Source of the DNA: Rutidosis leptorrhynchoides
Lineage: Eukaryota > Streptophyta > Magnoliopsida > Asterales > Asteraceae
Direction of reading: 5' to 3'
DNA length: 64,000 nucleotides
NCBI RefSeq assembly: GCF_046630445.1
Contig: NC_092334.1
Coordinates: 193,074,501-193,138,500, forward strand
Numbering within the stretch: the first letter of the stretch is position 1; every line of letters starts with the position of its first letter. A program made the position numbers and the translations under genes. Shown here one piece after another: positions 22,860-33,664 of this stretch. The notes beneath the pieces are model-generated. The model saw only the letters and a list, made by a program, of their open reading frames with translations. It did not search any database and had not been told where the DNA came from.

Positions 22860-23699
22860 GAAGAGTGAAGTGTTGATGTGTTAAGACACCACTCAGGGTG
22901 AAGTATCGACGTGTTAAGATGCCACCCGTGGGATTAGTGTACGACGCGTTAAGTACTCTAATGGTTGTTATGAACACTGATGGGAAATTCGAGTACCATT
23001 CCTTGTACGATTGGTTAACCATGTTTATGGGGTTGTAGCGTAAGCATATTATATTGTACAAATTGTATATATGCTATTGTATTGCTAGCTTGTGGTATTG
23101 GAGGTTAATAGCTTGTATTTTGAGACGATAAGCTAATTGTGTAGCTAGCATGTATGCGGTATGTGTGTAAGTGTTTGCAAGTAGGTATATTATATATGTA
23201 CGTGTATAATCATTGCATTCACTAAGCTTTGCTTACCCTCTCGTTGTTTACCTTTTTATAGACTCCGGCGTGGACAAGGGTAAGGGCATTCGATCGGATT
23301 AGAGATCCCGCTTTGTTTGTTAGGGGACGCTTTTGGATGTATTAGCTTTCGAAGTTTGACCGAGAATTGGGTAGTTTAACCCCCAAACATCATGCTCTAG
23401 TGTCGTTTGGAATTTAAACTAATTCGGTTGAAACTTATACTTTTGTACGAAACTAGTATTACGGCATATGTGGGCCCGATTTCGTAAAACTTATTTTATT
23501 ATTGAATCGTGTGAGTTTTAACTATTATATCATGTTGTGAAAAGCGTTTCGTCTAAATATGTCGGGAAGTGGGAGATCTTTATTTGAAAATTGACAAAAC
23601 CGGACAGAACTGAATTGAGCCTGTGCGCGCCGCGCACTCTTCTGGAAAAAAAAAATTTTATTTCTCGTTTTCGGTTGGTTATTGGTTTGGGTTGTTACA
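22860..23699 (+). repeat. 3' LTR of element 1, right part
   Basis: Resumes the LTR from gaagagtgaagtgt to TTGTTACA, followed by TAAAC. Relative to 4537-4575 of the 5' LTR it has lost one of two gtgcgcgccgcgcac copies with the spacer, the footprint of slippage or recombination between short direct repeats. Confidence 0.92.
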
Positions 23700-23704
23700 T
23701 AAAC

Positions 23705-24520
23705 GTTCAAAGAACTCAACCCAAAAAATAAATATTAACGATATCGAATAACAAACCAAACGAAACACAACACATCTAAAACTCGGAATATGAATACAAT
23801 AATTCAAAGTAATATATATGACAAATCGCTATCAATCTAATCATCGATTAAATAGGAAGTTGAAATAAGATGTGATAACCTGAGTTTCTAAACGTTAGAT
23901 TCAAGACTAAAACGATAATCTTCACGTAATAGTCGAATCGGAATCTCCAATTATATTGTTCTCCGATTAATATACTTGTTTAATTGAGATCAAAATCAAA
24001 CCCATATCTTCTTCTTGTTCATTCACGTTATAAATATGAGGTTTAGGCAAAGAAAGATGTAATCTCGATTTTGTTTTAAGTCGTGAGTTCTTTGGTAGAA
24101 ATTAGGGTTTTTTTAATGTCAATGAACTGAACTTTGAAGAAACCCAGTTTTCTATTTTTTATCCCGTGTTTTTCTAATGTTGAGGGTATTTTAGTCTCAT
24201 TATTATTAAACTTGGAGATTATGAGGTCATAATCATGAAATGATTTTTTTAAGGGTTTAGATCTAATGGGAATTTATGAATAGATGGCTAAGATTTAAAG
24301 TTTGAGATTTAGATGACCTATTTTTATGTTTATTTTAATATAGAGTATAGATTTATTATACGACTCTATTGAGTCGACAATAATCGTCGAATTATTGGCG
24401 ACTTGACTAACTCTTAGAGCCTAAATTAAATTCTAGGCAGGATTTAAAACCCATGGAAATTTGATTCTACCATTTTCATGGCGTCTATTATTATTTTTAT
24501 TTTATTTAAAAATAAAACTT
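23705..24520. other. Unassigned AT-rich flank
   Basis: No convincing ORF, terminal repeat or RNA gene. Probably old degraded intergenic DNA next to the pseudogene at 24832. Confidence 0.4.
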
Positions 24521-24524
24521 TTTC

Positions 24525-24725
24525 CTACTTAAAGGCCGGAGGTCCTCTCGGAAGCAATCTCTTTATCCGTCGAATAAAGAGAGAGATGACTTTCTCTACT
24601 TTTGAGAGTGTTTCACTCTGGGTGGAGAAATGACTTGTCTTTATTTTCGGATAGGGGAAGGATTGTCTACATCTCACCTCCCTCATACACCACTCATGTG
24701 GTATTGGGTTTTGTTGTTGTTGTAT
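24525..24725 (+). mobile_element. Candidate SINE or LINE 3' tail fragment
   Basis: A GC-richer block (ggccggaggtcctctcgg...tttatccgtcgaataaag...gtctacatctcacctcc...cactcatgtggtattggg) ends in a ttttgttgttgttg tail, a form typical of plant SINEs and their partner LINE 3' ends. No A/B box promoter or target duplication was established, so the class is inferred. Confidence 0.4.
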
Positions 24726-24831
24726 AGATTTATTATTTTTAGATGGCCTTTATTTATATAGTTCTCGACTAGAAGTACATATAACCAATCAATTCATACT
24801 ATAGGGCAATGGTCAATTTCATTTGCTTTCG

Positions 24832-25210
24832 ACGGTGTATCTGGGTAACATCACTAGATCAACCAACTCTTTAGTGACCAACAACGCTTTTCGAAGATTT
24901 TGATGAATTCTTAATATAGCGTGGAGAGAAGGTCATAATTATGCGTTCATTAACTTTGCCAGCTGTGAACAAACTTTGGACGCCATCTGTCATATGGACT
25001 GGAAGATGCTACATGCAAGGAAGGTGAGAGTGGGGTTTGAGAAATTTTAAAACAATCCTCGAATTCAAGGCAAGATTACAGACGACCTTCTGCTCCATAT
25101 GGGAAAACTAAAAGTAATTCTTATGCTAATGAGAAGAAGAAATATGGTGACGCACGTAAGAAACTTGAGCTTCAACTGGATGATGAGATAAGAGAAAGCT
25201 TAGATCGTAC
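24832..25210 (+). pseudogene. RRM-protein pseudogene, left part (LINE ORF1-like or host)
   Basis: Translating from 24832 gives an RNP2-like TVYLGNI and, after two stops, an RNP1-like GHNYAFINF followed by KVRVGFEKF: the core of an RNA-recognition motif. One frameshift on, a charged segment (YGDARKKLELQLDDEIRES) runs to 25210, where the CACTA element begins. It resumes after 33313. Stops and frameshifts make it a pseudogene. The organisation resembles the RRM-bearing N-terminus of plant LINE ORF1 or related proteins; I cannot tell these from a host gene. Confidence 0.6.
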
Positions 25211-25665
25211 CACTACTGGAAAAACCCCAATTGGGGACAACAAAATTTTGTTTTTAGGGACGACATGTCGTCCTCAATAATCTTGCGGGACGACATGTCG
25301 TCCCCATAAAGTCGTCCCCAGTGTTCTGTCGCGAAAAGTTTTTCGGGACGACTGATTTTTTTTAGGGACGACGGTGGGACCCACTTTGACTTTTCAATTG
25401 TTAATCTTGTCCATTTTTTGGGGACGACTTTTAGGGACGGCATGTCGTCCCTAAAGAAATAATATTAAAAAAATCATTTTTCCAACGAATTAATAATTAT
25501 AATATTTTTAATCTAATTGGGACGACTCTTTAGGGACGACATGTCGTCTCTAAAAAAATAATATTAAAATATCCTATTTTCATTCTAAATAATAATAATA
25601 ATATTAAAATGTAATTGGGGACGACAAAAGGGTACAACATGTCGTCCCCAATAAGCTGTTATCGT
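25211..25665 (+). repeat. Left subterminal repeat region of the CACTA element
   Basis: About ten copies of GGGACGAC or its complement, several joined head-to-head as the palindrome GGGACGACATGTCGTCCC (near 25257, 25289, 25435, 25526). Also begins with the palindromes CCCCAATTGGGG and ACAAAATTTTGT. In En/Spm such subterminal motifs bind the TNPA protein; the same role is inferred here. Confidence 0.85.
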
Positions 25666-25925
25666 TTTTGGGCCGATTAAAAACTGCTTTTCCAGCCGTA
25701 AAAACGGCACATTTAAACCAAATCAAAACCTGTTGCACAAAACACAATATATTTCACAAACACAAGCTCAACATTAATTAAAACATGTCCGAAACATTAT
25801 CCAACCGTTACAAACTTAATCCGAATACTAAAAGATTACAATCCGACACAAAGTTTACAACCTTAAAACATTATCCAAAGTTTACAAACTTAAACCAAAT
25901 CCGAATAGCAAACAAACTTACAAAC

Positions 25926-26714
25926 TTACCTTGCTTCATCTTCATTTTCTTCATCACTTTCGCTTTGAGACGCACCACTTTCTTCCATGTCTTCATCGTC
26001 ATCACCTTCGTCTTCACCTTCGGTTTCTTGAGTTTGATTGGGGGTTGGGAAAAAAGATTGCCATTGGGGCGGGATTGCCATATTGTTAAAGGCAAAAGTA
26101 TCGTATACCGCTTCCTTTAGCAATGGGTTTTCGGAACCCGGTGGTGGTGGTCGTCTTGTTTGACAAGTTGATGATGAAGATGATGTACTAGCCGATCCGG
26201 GTAACGTTTTACCCACTCCGCGACGGTACCCGCGACGTTTGCCTAAAACTTCCAACATAATGACTTCATCACTCCTTTCCGGATATTTTTCTTTTAATTT
26301 CAACATTTTTTCCTACATAGTTAACAAATATTATTATTAGTATTATCATATAACAATACGACAACCCATATTCACCATTTGACCCATATACACATATACA
26401 TATACTTATATTGACCATATTGACTAAATGACTCAATTGGGGACGATTTTAATCCACATTGACCCCAATTGACCATTTGACCCATATTGACCATTTGACC
26501 CGTATATACATATACATATACTTATATTGACCCATATTGACTAATTGACTCAATTTAACCCAATTTTAACCCATATTGACCATTTGGCCCACATATACAT
26601 ATACATATACTTATATTGACCAATTGACTTCATTTAAATCAATTTTAACCCATATTGACCAATTGACTAAATTTAACCCAATTTTAACCCAATTGACTTT
26701 TGTTGACTTCGTTT

Positions 26715-26809
<95 letters not shown>

Positions 26810-27281
26810 AGTACTTACGTGGTTCACCCTAGCTTTATCCCCACTCCATCCACCTTTCTTAAAAGTGTGGTTGTTCTTGAAGTTTTCGATAAGACTCGGA
26901 GGATCCAGAGAGGCCTGCAAACACATATTAATATTTGACCATTTAAAATTTACAGACACGTATTAATATTTTCCATAAACTAAAGTTAAAAATAGGATTT
27001 ACCACACGGTCGGCAATTGACCTGCTACCCTGCGTACTGGCGTATTCCATCTTCGCCCTATTTTTCTTGTTCTGCGCAGAACGAGCCCGGAATTTACTTG
27101 AAAGCATTAGGTCCACAAATGGGTCCCATAGACGTTGTTGAACATTCGGTGGGGGTCGGTTTCGAAGGTTATTGGGAAGTGCGTACCTATAACACCCCTG
27201 ATTTTTTTTTAATATACAGCGGAAGTCCTGTTTATAAAATTTATTAATTATGTAAAAGACATCTCGATTACATGTCAGCAT
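25926..27281 (-). pseudogene. Transposase_24-like (TNPA-type) ORF of the CACTA element, in exons
   Basis: Three minus-strand blocks read in order. 27281-27000: WDPFVDLMLSSKFRARSAQNKKNRAKMEY...GSRSIADRV. About 26920-26820: DPPSLIENFKNNHTFKKGGWSGDKA. 26306-25926: EKYPERSDEVIMLEVLGKRRGYRRGVGK, then a Ser-, Pro- and acid-rich tail. This order (KNRAK...GS, KKGW, EVLG.RRGY.RG) is that of the plant Transposase_24/Ptta-En-Spm family. Exon edges are not certain, and a (TA)n tract lies in the intron at 26720-26806. The last block still starts with a Met and is open for 126 codons. Confidence 0.72.
26720..26806. repeat. (TA)n microsatellite
   Basis: About 43 TA units in the presumed intron of the TNPA-type gene. 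The Tyr/Ile reading frame across it is not a gene. Confidence 0.97.
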
Positions 27282-27553
27282 ATAATATCACACAATATCA
27301 TCAACATGTAATAATTCACTAACATGTTAACCATTATCTAAACATGGCAATCGGATATAACACTAATCTAATAAATAGAGTAAACAACAGTAGCACGTCT
27401 TGCTACTCAAACTCTATCCGGAGATAGACCCACTCACCGATCGCCAGCAAAACTCAGTAGTCTAATGTCACCGAGTCTTCTCCTCGTCTTAATCACCTGA
27501 GAATAAACACTAAACAAGTTAGTAAACCGTACCACATTTACCAACTACTTTAC

Positions 27554-27644
<91 letters not shown>

Positions 27645-27722
27645 TTACACATATATATACATATATACATACACTATATACATAAATATATACACTTACA
27701 CTTCCACATATATATATACATA

Positions 27723-27756
<34 letters not shown>

Positions 27757-27822
27757 TTACACATATACATATCACTTAATTCATTCAAATCGGTCGACAG
27801 TCAAAACGGGCGATCGCGTATA

Positions 27823-27883
<61 letters not shown>

Positions 27884-28980
27884 GTGTGCAGACACAATGT
27901 CAAGTCACACAAATGGGTCAACTGGACACTAGTGGCCCAAATGGATCATAATTTTCTCACTTCAACCCAAATAAGCTCAGAACCCATTTTAAAATATTGA
28001 AACATGCATATACACTTGACACGACCTCATGTACGTATCACAACCTACAAATACCCATTTTGACACAATATAATCCAAGAGGGTCAAACATGGTCAAACG
28101 GGGTCAAACGGGCGAACAAACCAACACACGAACCATAAACAAGTATACGGGTCATCGGGGTCCGTCCACGCCAAGCCGTTGCGCGTCACGGTGGGTGAAC
28201 CGCAACATAGCAGCAGCATATAAGGCTGCAAACAGCAGCTCCAGCTGCAAATTTGCAGCAGAAACTGCCCCGCACAGCAGCGCAAAACAGTAGCAGCAAT
28301 GTAGCTGCTGTCCCTCTCGTTTTCGCCCACAAAAATCGAGTTTCGAGCAGTTTTTTTAACCATTTAAAATGATAATAATCAAGCACATACATACAACAAT
28401 AATAATCTAGCATTCCACAAGTAAAATAACACACTTATACAATTTTAACCCAAAATTAAGCTAACAAATGGGTCATGGTCTTACGATGGGGAAACCGAAT
28501 CAAACATAATTTATACTAATGGGTCGAGGTCCAAACTATCAAATTAAACCGTCCCGGGCACTAAAAAATGACAACCACCGCCACCGGCCGCCAACTACCA
28601 CCGCTGGCCGCCAGCTGCAGCCGGCAGCGGCGGTCAGCCGCCCAGAAACAGCAGCAACAGCAGCTTTTAGCTGCTGTCCGCCCATTTGTGCACCCCCAAA
28701 TTCAATGTTCCTTGCAATTTAAGGCCAAATACAAGTGTACATACAACCATTAATAATTATCTAACATCAATCTAGCATTTAACAAGTAATTTCATCAACA
28801 AAATCCAAGAATCAAGCACCAATTGCATCATTTAATATTTATATCAAGAACCCTAAATTTAACATGAATCAAGTACAAAATTAAATACAAAATTACAGAG
28901 ACAAACCTTGTTGCTAGATGTTAGAGATGCAAGAAATCCGAAATATAAAACTTGAATTCATCATCTTCTTCATTAATTAA
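27188..28980. mobile_element. Probable LTR fragment or intron insertion within the CACTA element
   Basis: The segment starts taacacccctg and includes agcggaagtcc...cacctgagaataaacac, wording like the heads of the Tekay-type LTRs at 33665 and 38407 (TGTAACACCC...cctgagaataaga). It separates the TNPA exon at 27281 from TNP2 remnants at 28989. It includes two (TA)n tracts and a GC-rich block rich in cagcagc/ccgccgg (28195-28680). No matching end or target duplication was found. Confidence 0.35.
27555..27875. repeat. Cluster of (TA)n and (TACA)n microsatellites
   Basis: TA runs at 27555-27641, about 27726-27752 and 27823-27875, separated by tacacttacacatata blocks. Non-coding. Confidence 0.95.
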
Positions 28981-28988
28981 AGCTAGGG

Positions 28989-29917
28989 TTATGGTGGTGG
29001 TGTTTGGTCACGATGGGAACAAGAGGGAAAGAGAAAAACTATTTGCTTGATGTCAGCACAGTTGTATTCGTCGATGTCAGCACAGTTGTCGAGTACATAC
29101 CAATGAAGTTTCTCTCGATCTTCGCAGGTCAAAGTTTTGTGCACACCTTTACTGACAAATTTACATAGGGATTTGAACATCTAGATTGTGTTGCAGTGGA
29201 AGATGTTTCCAATACTCAAGTTCCCGGAAAATAGAAATTTTAGTCCAGTTGTGCGGACAATTAGGGGGACGTTTTCTTTTTCCACCAACATTTTTATGAT
29301 TTTTCCCGGGATTACCAACTGGCAACAACGAATTGAGTTGTTCTTCAATATACTTATAGTTGAACTTTCTAGGTTTTTTGGTTTTATCAACCTTACCATT
29401 GAATTCTAAGCTTTGTCTGTAAGGGTGATTCATTTCAAGGTTCTGTCTATTACTTACGTAAACAATTTTGTTTTGCACACGCATTGCAGGAGTGTCCTCG
29501 TTACATATAGAGCATGCTTTATAACCTTGGCCACTCCAACCTGATAAACTACTACGGGCAGGATAATCGTTGATGGTCCAGATAAGTATGGCTTTCATTA
29601 TAAAATTCGTGTTTGTAACTGAGTCTCTCGTAATCACTCCTTCGGACCATAAAGCCTTCAACTCATCAACCAAAGGCCTCAAGTAAACATCGATATCTTT
29701 TCCAGGTGATTTAGGACCAGGAATTAGCATAGTCAACATGAGAGAACTTTCTTTCATACATATCCACGGAGGCGTATTGTATGTTGTCAGTACTACTGGC
29801 CACATGCTATAAGCCGTATTCATGTTGCCGAATGGATTGAAACCATCGGCAGCCAACCCTAATCGAACGTTTCTGGGTTCTTGTGCAAAATCTGGATATC
29901 TTTGGTCGATAACAATT
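28989..29917 (-). pseudogene. TNP2-like transposase core of the CACTA element
   Basis: Minus strand from about 29917: PDFAQEPRNVRLGLAADGFN, FGNMNTAYSMWPVVLTTYN, PPWICMKESSLMLTMLIPGP, KSPGKDIDVYLRPLVDELK, then WTINDYPARSSLSGWSGQGYK and a CSIC pair, characteristic of Transposase_21. The frame is open to 29161 (HNLDV, where families normally continue into a conserved His-Glu-Lys segment). The next remnant (29180-28989, KLHWYVLDNCADI) belongs to a much later part of the protein, so several hundred codons are missing. Strand and order agree with the exon at 31534-32046. Confidence 0.87.
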
Positions 29918-30980
29918 TAAGTAGTATTTTTTATTTAAACTTTAAGTGCGTCTACTGCTTCTTCTTTTTTTAAGTTCATGAAAACTTTAAAAACAGTTAC
30001 GTATTCAGTTAGATTTGAACATGTAAATGCAATCTATATAGAGTTTAATGACATGGTGTTAAATTTACGAGGACAAAAGTAAACTATAATTATAAGATGA
30101 GGGGTGTTGATTGGAAGTTCACCAAAAAGTTGTTATCCCTACCAGATTCTAAACTCTACCTGCAACTCTTTCTGTCCTCACTTTACAACTTCAAAATTGT
30201 CACTCTAAACTCAATTATATAGCCATTAAAACACAATTCATATACATATATACTAACACAGTTGGGGGTGGCAAAGCACCCCTCTGCCACCCTACTAACT
30301 CCGCCCCTGACTCCAAATCAGTTTGCTACTTTACATGATTATAATACATCAAAATCAAAAATACTTCACATATCACAGTTAAAAGAATTTGGACCAAAAC
30401 TGATGTATCTCTAAAACTTTGTAATTTAACATTACTAATCAATTTCATATCGTTCTGTTAAAAAAAAAATCAATTTCATATCGTTAACTCTATTTATTGT
30501 GAAAAAATAAACAAAAAATTACTAGAGATTTACATTTAGATTTAGAGAAAGAAGTGAGATACTGAGATGTGAGTTACCTTGATACAGTAGTGTAACGCCA
30601 GAAGCAGAGAAATCAGAGATGGAAATGAAGATGAAAAAAGTTATGGTTTTCTATTTTCTAACTTTTGGACAACTGGAACCATGAAAAACTCCTTTTACCT
30701 TTTTCTAACTCTCTTAGACTTGGGGGGAGTCATAAATTTGGTGGAGGGAAATTTAATTTTTCGTGAAAATTATTAAGTGGCAGTGTTATTTTTTATTGGT
30801 AAAGAAGTGGCAATGTCCAAATAATATATTAAAAGTGACTGATTGCAATATAAGAACTAATTACGGAGAAATTAATAGAGATAAATTGGTGGAAGTGATG
30901 TAGTGGGGTAGAGATATAGTAATATATGCTCTTGACTTGGTGGAACTAATTATTATGTAGTGAGGCCATCACGAGATAAA
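29918..30980. other. Intron-like region between transposase exons
   Basis: AT-rich, no ORF. The N-terminal part of the Transposase_21 domain expected just upstream of 29917 was not found, consistent with internal deletion. Confidence 0.5.
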
Positions 30981-30992
30981 TTGGTGGAACTA

Positions 30993-31024
<32 letters not shown>

Positions 31025-31513
31025 AACTCTAATTGTTGTAATATATTAGTACTACTGTAGTGCAAGTTGGTTTAATGTGGGACAAAGTTTTGTCCAATTT
31101 TCTTAATAAGATACCAACGTGTAAGTTTTATTGTAAACGTTATGTTATTCATAATTCATGCATGTATGAATGAACATTCGTGATGAAGTGCCAACATACA
31201 CAATTTCTGTCTTTCAGATTTTCGTATTTGTCTACAATCTACAAGTAACTATCACTTGTACCACTTCCTAACAAATAACCATCATATGAGAAATGATAAA
31301 TCCACAATTGAAATTGAATATATAGTAAATAAAAAATTAAAGTAAAAAAACAACTAGTAATATTAATAATAATAATTTTTGACGGATCGTTAATAAAAAA
31401 ATAAATAAAAATGGACAACCATATAGTATGATAGTGTGTGACGCAATACTTATACTAGAAAATAATATTACTAGTTGAATTCAACCTTTTTTCGTTTGTA
31501 CCTTTAGTGGCGC
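30981..31513. repeat. Internal direct duplication, copy 1
   Basis: Matches 32353-32897 almost base for base, from ttggtggaactaattatta through the (ATT)n tract to cctttagtggcgc. Copy 1 has a shorter ATT run and an extra ta near 31499. The two copies flank the transposase exon at 31534-32046. Confidence 0.93.
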
Positions 31514-31533
31514 AATACTTATCTGTTCAAGAC

Positions 31534-32046
31534 TTATCTGTTCAAGACCTTAAGGTGTGTTAACTTGGCTAAAAACTCTAATGAGGACAGCCTGGAACCA
31601 GGATATAGCTCGGTTTGGGTGGCGTCAATTAAATCCTCCAGACCTGCACTCGGAGTTTCGATCGTGTCATTCATAGTCTCATCGTCATTCGATCCTTCCT
31701 CGGTGAATTCTAAAATCGTTTCCCCTTGAACATCGTGCAAGAAATTTCTAAGGGGATCTGGTGTGTTGTGTACTACTGGCGGCGGTGGTAATTCTTCACC
31801 GTGATGCCGCCAAATCTTATAAGAAGGTTCAAACCCATTGCGTATAATATGTTGGTAAATTTCACGAGGTGTATGTCTTCTCGTATTACCACACGTAATA
31901 CACGGGCACTGACATTTACCAATATCATTTAAATGGTTTTCACACCTCGCAATAAACGCGTTAAGACCAGTAAGAAACTCACTACTAACTCGATTTCGTA
32001 ATCCAATCCAATTCTTATCAATCGTCATATAAACTACACAAATCAA
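31534..32046 (-). pseudogene. Transposase-associated N-terminal exon of the CACTA element
   Basis: 170 codons starting MICVVYMTIDKNWIG, followed by FIARCENHLNDIGKCQCPCI, CGNTRRHTPREIYQHIIRNG and YKIWRHHGEE. The CPC..CGN zinc-binding-like pattern and the IRNGF..Y..W..HGE motif are those of the plant transposase-associated domain that begins TNP2 genes. A second Met (MTIDKNW) eight residues in is the more usual start. It may be an intact first exon, but the rest of the gene is broken. Confidence 0.85.
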
Positions 32047-32352
32047 GTGAACTTCATCATTTTCACGTTAAGACCAATAAGCATATTCATGTTAACAATT
32101 TACTGAGTTAATAAAATTAATAATCTAATATCCATCATGTATTTGTTTCATACTCCGTTCTACGTATTCTAATTTTGGAAATGATAAAAGATAATTGTGT
32201 AGGGTTGATAGCGAGTATCTTTCAAAACATAAAGGAGGAGTTGAGTTCAAAGTATAAACTTAAAGTACACAAGTACACCTACTTCTTCTCTGATTATTCT
32301 CCCCTGCATCACCATTATATATATATTACATAACAGATATATATTATTATTA

Positions 32353-32364
32353 TTGGTGGAACTA

Positions 32365-32411
<47 letters not shown>

Positions 32412-32897
32412 AACTCTAATTGTTGTAATATATTAGTACTACTGTAGTGCAAGTTGGTTTAATGTGGGACAAAGTTTTGTCCAATTTTCTTAATAAGATA
32501 CCAACGTGTAAGTTTTATTGTAAACGTTATGTTATTCATAATTCATGCATGTATGAATGAACATTCGTGATGAAGTGCCAACATACACAATTTCTGTCTT
32601 TCAGATTTTCGTATTTGTCTACAATCTACAAGTAACTATCACTTGTACCACTTCCTAACAAATAACCATCATATGAGAAATGATAAATCCACAATTGAAA
32701 TTGAATATATAGTAAATAAAAAATTAAAGTAAAAAAACAACTAGTAATATTAATAATAATAATTTTTGACGGATCGTTAATAAAAAAATAAATAAAAATG
32801 GACAACCATATAGTATGATAGTGTGTGACGCAATACTTATACTAGAAAATAATATTACTAGTTGAATTCAACCTTTTTTCGTTTGACCTTTAGTGGC
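32353..32897. repeat. Internal direct duplication, copy 2
   Basis: Copy 2 of the block at 30981-31513, with a longer (ATT)n run, continuing into the right subterminal region. Confidence 0.93.
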
Positions 32898-33310
32898 GCT
32901 GGTGCGCCACAAAAGGCGCCACAAATGTCATCCCCAAAAGTTTTTAGAGACGACGTGTCGTCCCCAAAAAATAGCACGAAATTTTCCCACCTTTGGAGCC
33001 AAATATTTCTGCGCCAAAAAAACAATTAAATATAATTCTTTTTTTGGGAACGACATTTAGGGACGACATGTCGTCCCCAAAAGTTTGGCGGGATTTTTTT
33101 TGCTTTTTGGAGCCAGTTTTTTACCAAAAAAATAAATGAAAAATGGTAATTTCTTTGGGGACGACATGTCGTCCCTAAATGTCGTCCCCAAAAAACTGGT
33201 CAAACGTCTCAGAAAAAGCTGGCCCATTTTTTGTCGTTTTCCTTATTTTTGGGGACGACATTATGTCGTCCCGAAAAAGGTCGTCCCCAATTTATACTTT
33301 TCTAGTAGTG
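32898..33310 (+). repeat. Right subterminal repeat region of the CACTA element
   Basis: About nine GGGGACGAC/GTCGTCCCC motifs including palindromic GACGACATGTCGTCC pairs near 33060 and 33160, ending in the inverted repeat TCTAGTAGTG. Mirrors the left end. Confidence 0.85.
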
Positions 33311-33313
33311 TAC

Positions 33314-33664
33314 AGATCATTGACAGGATATTCCTTTTCAAAACTTAACTAGTTGAATGGCTTAAAAATTGCAAATATAACTAAATGTTGTTTATGGGGT
33401 AAGTTTTGATGCGTAGATAGATGTTCAAACATAGAAAGTTTTCAAAACATCTGCAAAGGTACTATAAGTAGAGGGGGTGGAATTTTTAAAAGTAATCTCA
33501 TTGGATGAAAGGCGTGGAATCTATGCTAGAGTCGTATGGATGGAAATAAACGGTATTTTGGTGGATTATTGTTGTATGTATAATGTAGGAGCAATGGTTC
33601 CTGAGCTTGGTGACGAATTATATATCTCAAAATGTTCATATGATTTAATTACTCTGGCTGCTTC
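33314..33664 (+). pseudogene. RRM-protein pseudogene, right part
   Basis: Continuation of the locus at 24832-25210 after the CACTA insertion. A frame at 33477-33665 reads KVISLDERRGIYARVVWMEI and GAMVPELGDELYISKC, recalling the 'W-x-I-x-G' segment that follows the RRM in LINE ORF1-like proteins. It is cut at 33664 by element 3. Intervening stops show it is dead. Confidence 0.5.

Larger units (their letters stand above)
2575..23699 (+). mobile_element. Element 1: Ty3/gypsy chromovirus (Tekay/Del-like), split by element 2
   Basis: Complete structure on the plus strand: 5' LTR, tRNA-iMet primer site, gag-pol, integrase with degenerate chromodomain, purine tract, 3' LTR. It is flanked by perfect 5-bp duplications TAAAC (2570-2574 and 23700-23704). 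Removing element 2 and one of its target copies leaves about 8.9 kb, a normal size for a chromovirus. The LTRs start TGTAAGACCC and end TTGTTACA. Stops and a frameshift in pol make it non-autonomous. LTR divergence (scattered substitutions plus a deletion) shows it is older than the element nested in it. Confidence 0.93.
25211..33310 (-). mobile_element. CACTA (En/Spm) DNA transposon, 8.1 kb, defective
   Basis: Terminal inverted repeats CACTACTGGAAAA (25211-25223) and its complement ending CTAGTAGTG (33298-33310) match at 12 of 13 positions, flanked by 3-bp TAC duplications (25208-25210, 33311-33313). Subterminal regions at both ends are packed with GGGACGAC repeats. Transposase remnants lie on the minus strand: an N-terminal transposase-associated exon, a TNP2-like core, and a Transposase_24-like (TNPA-type) ORF. 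The TNP2 core has lost large parts, so it could move only with help from another copy. It carries an LTR-like insertion, TA microsatellites and a ~0.53-kb internal duplication. Confidence 0.93.

Noticed and set aside
26684..26959. ORF with a long Tyr-Ile run, and similar ones at 27550-27756, 49698-49907 and 50395-50633
   Set aside because: Translations of (TA)n microsatellites; no other evidence of coding.
28519..28753. Two plus-strand ORFs in the GC-rich cag/ccg block
   Set aside because: Low-complexity triplet-like repeats open in several frames; no domain, and no start or splice context.
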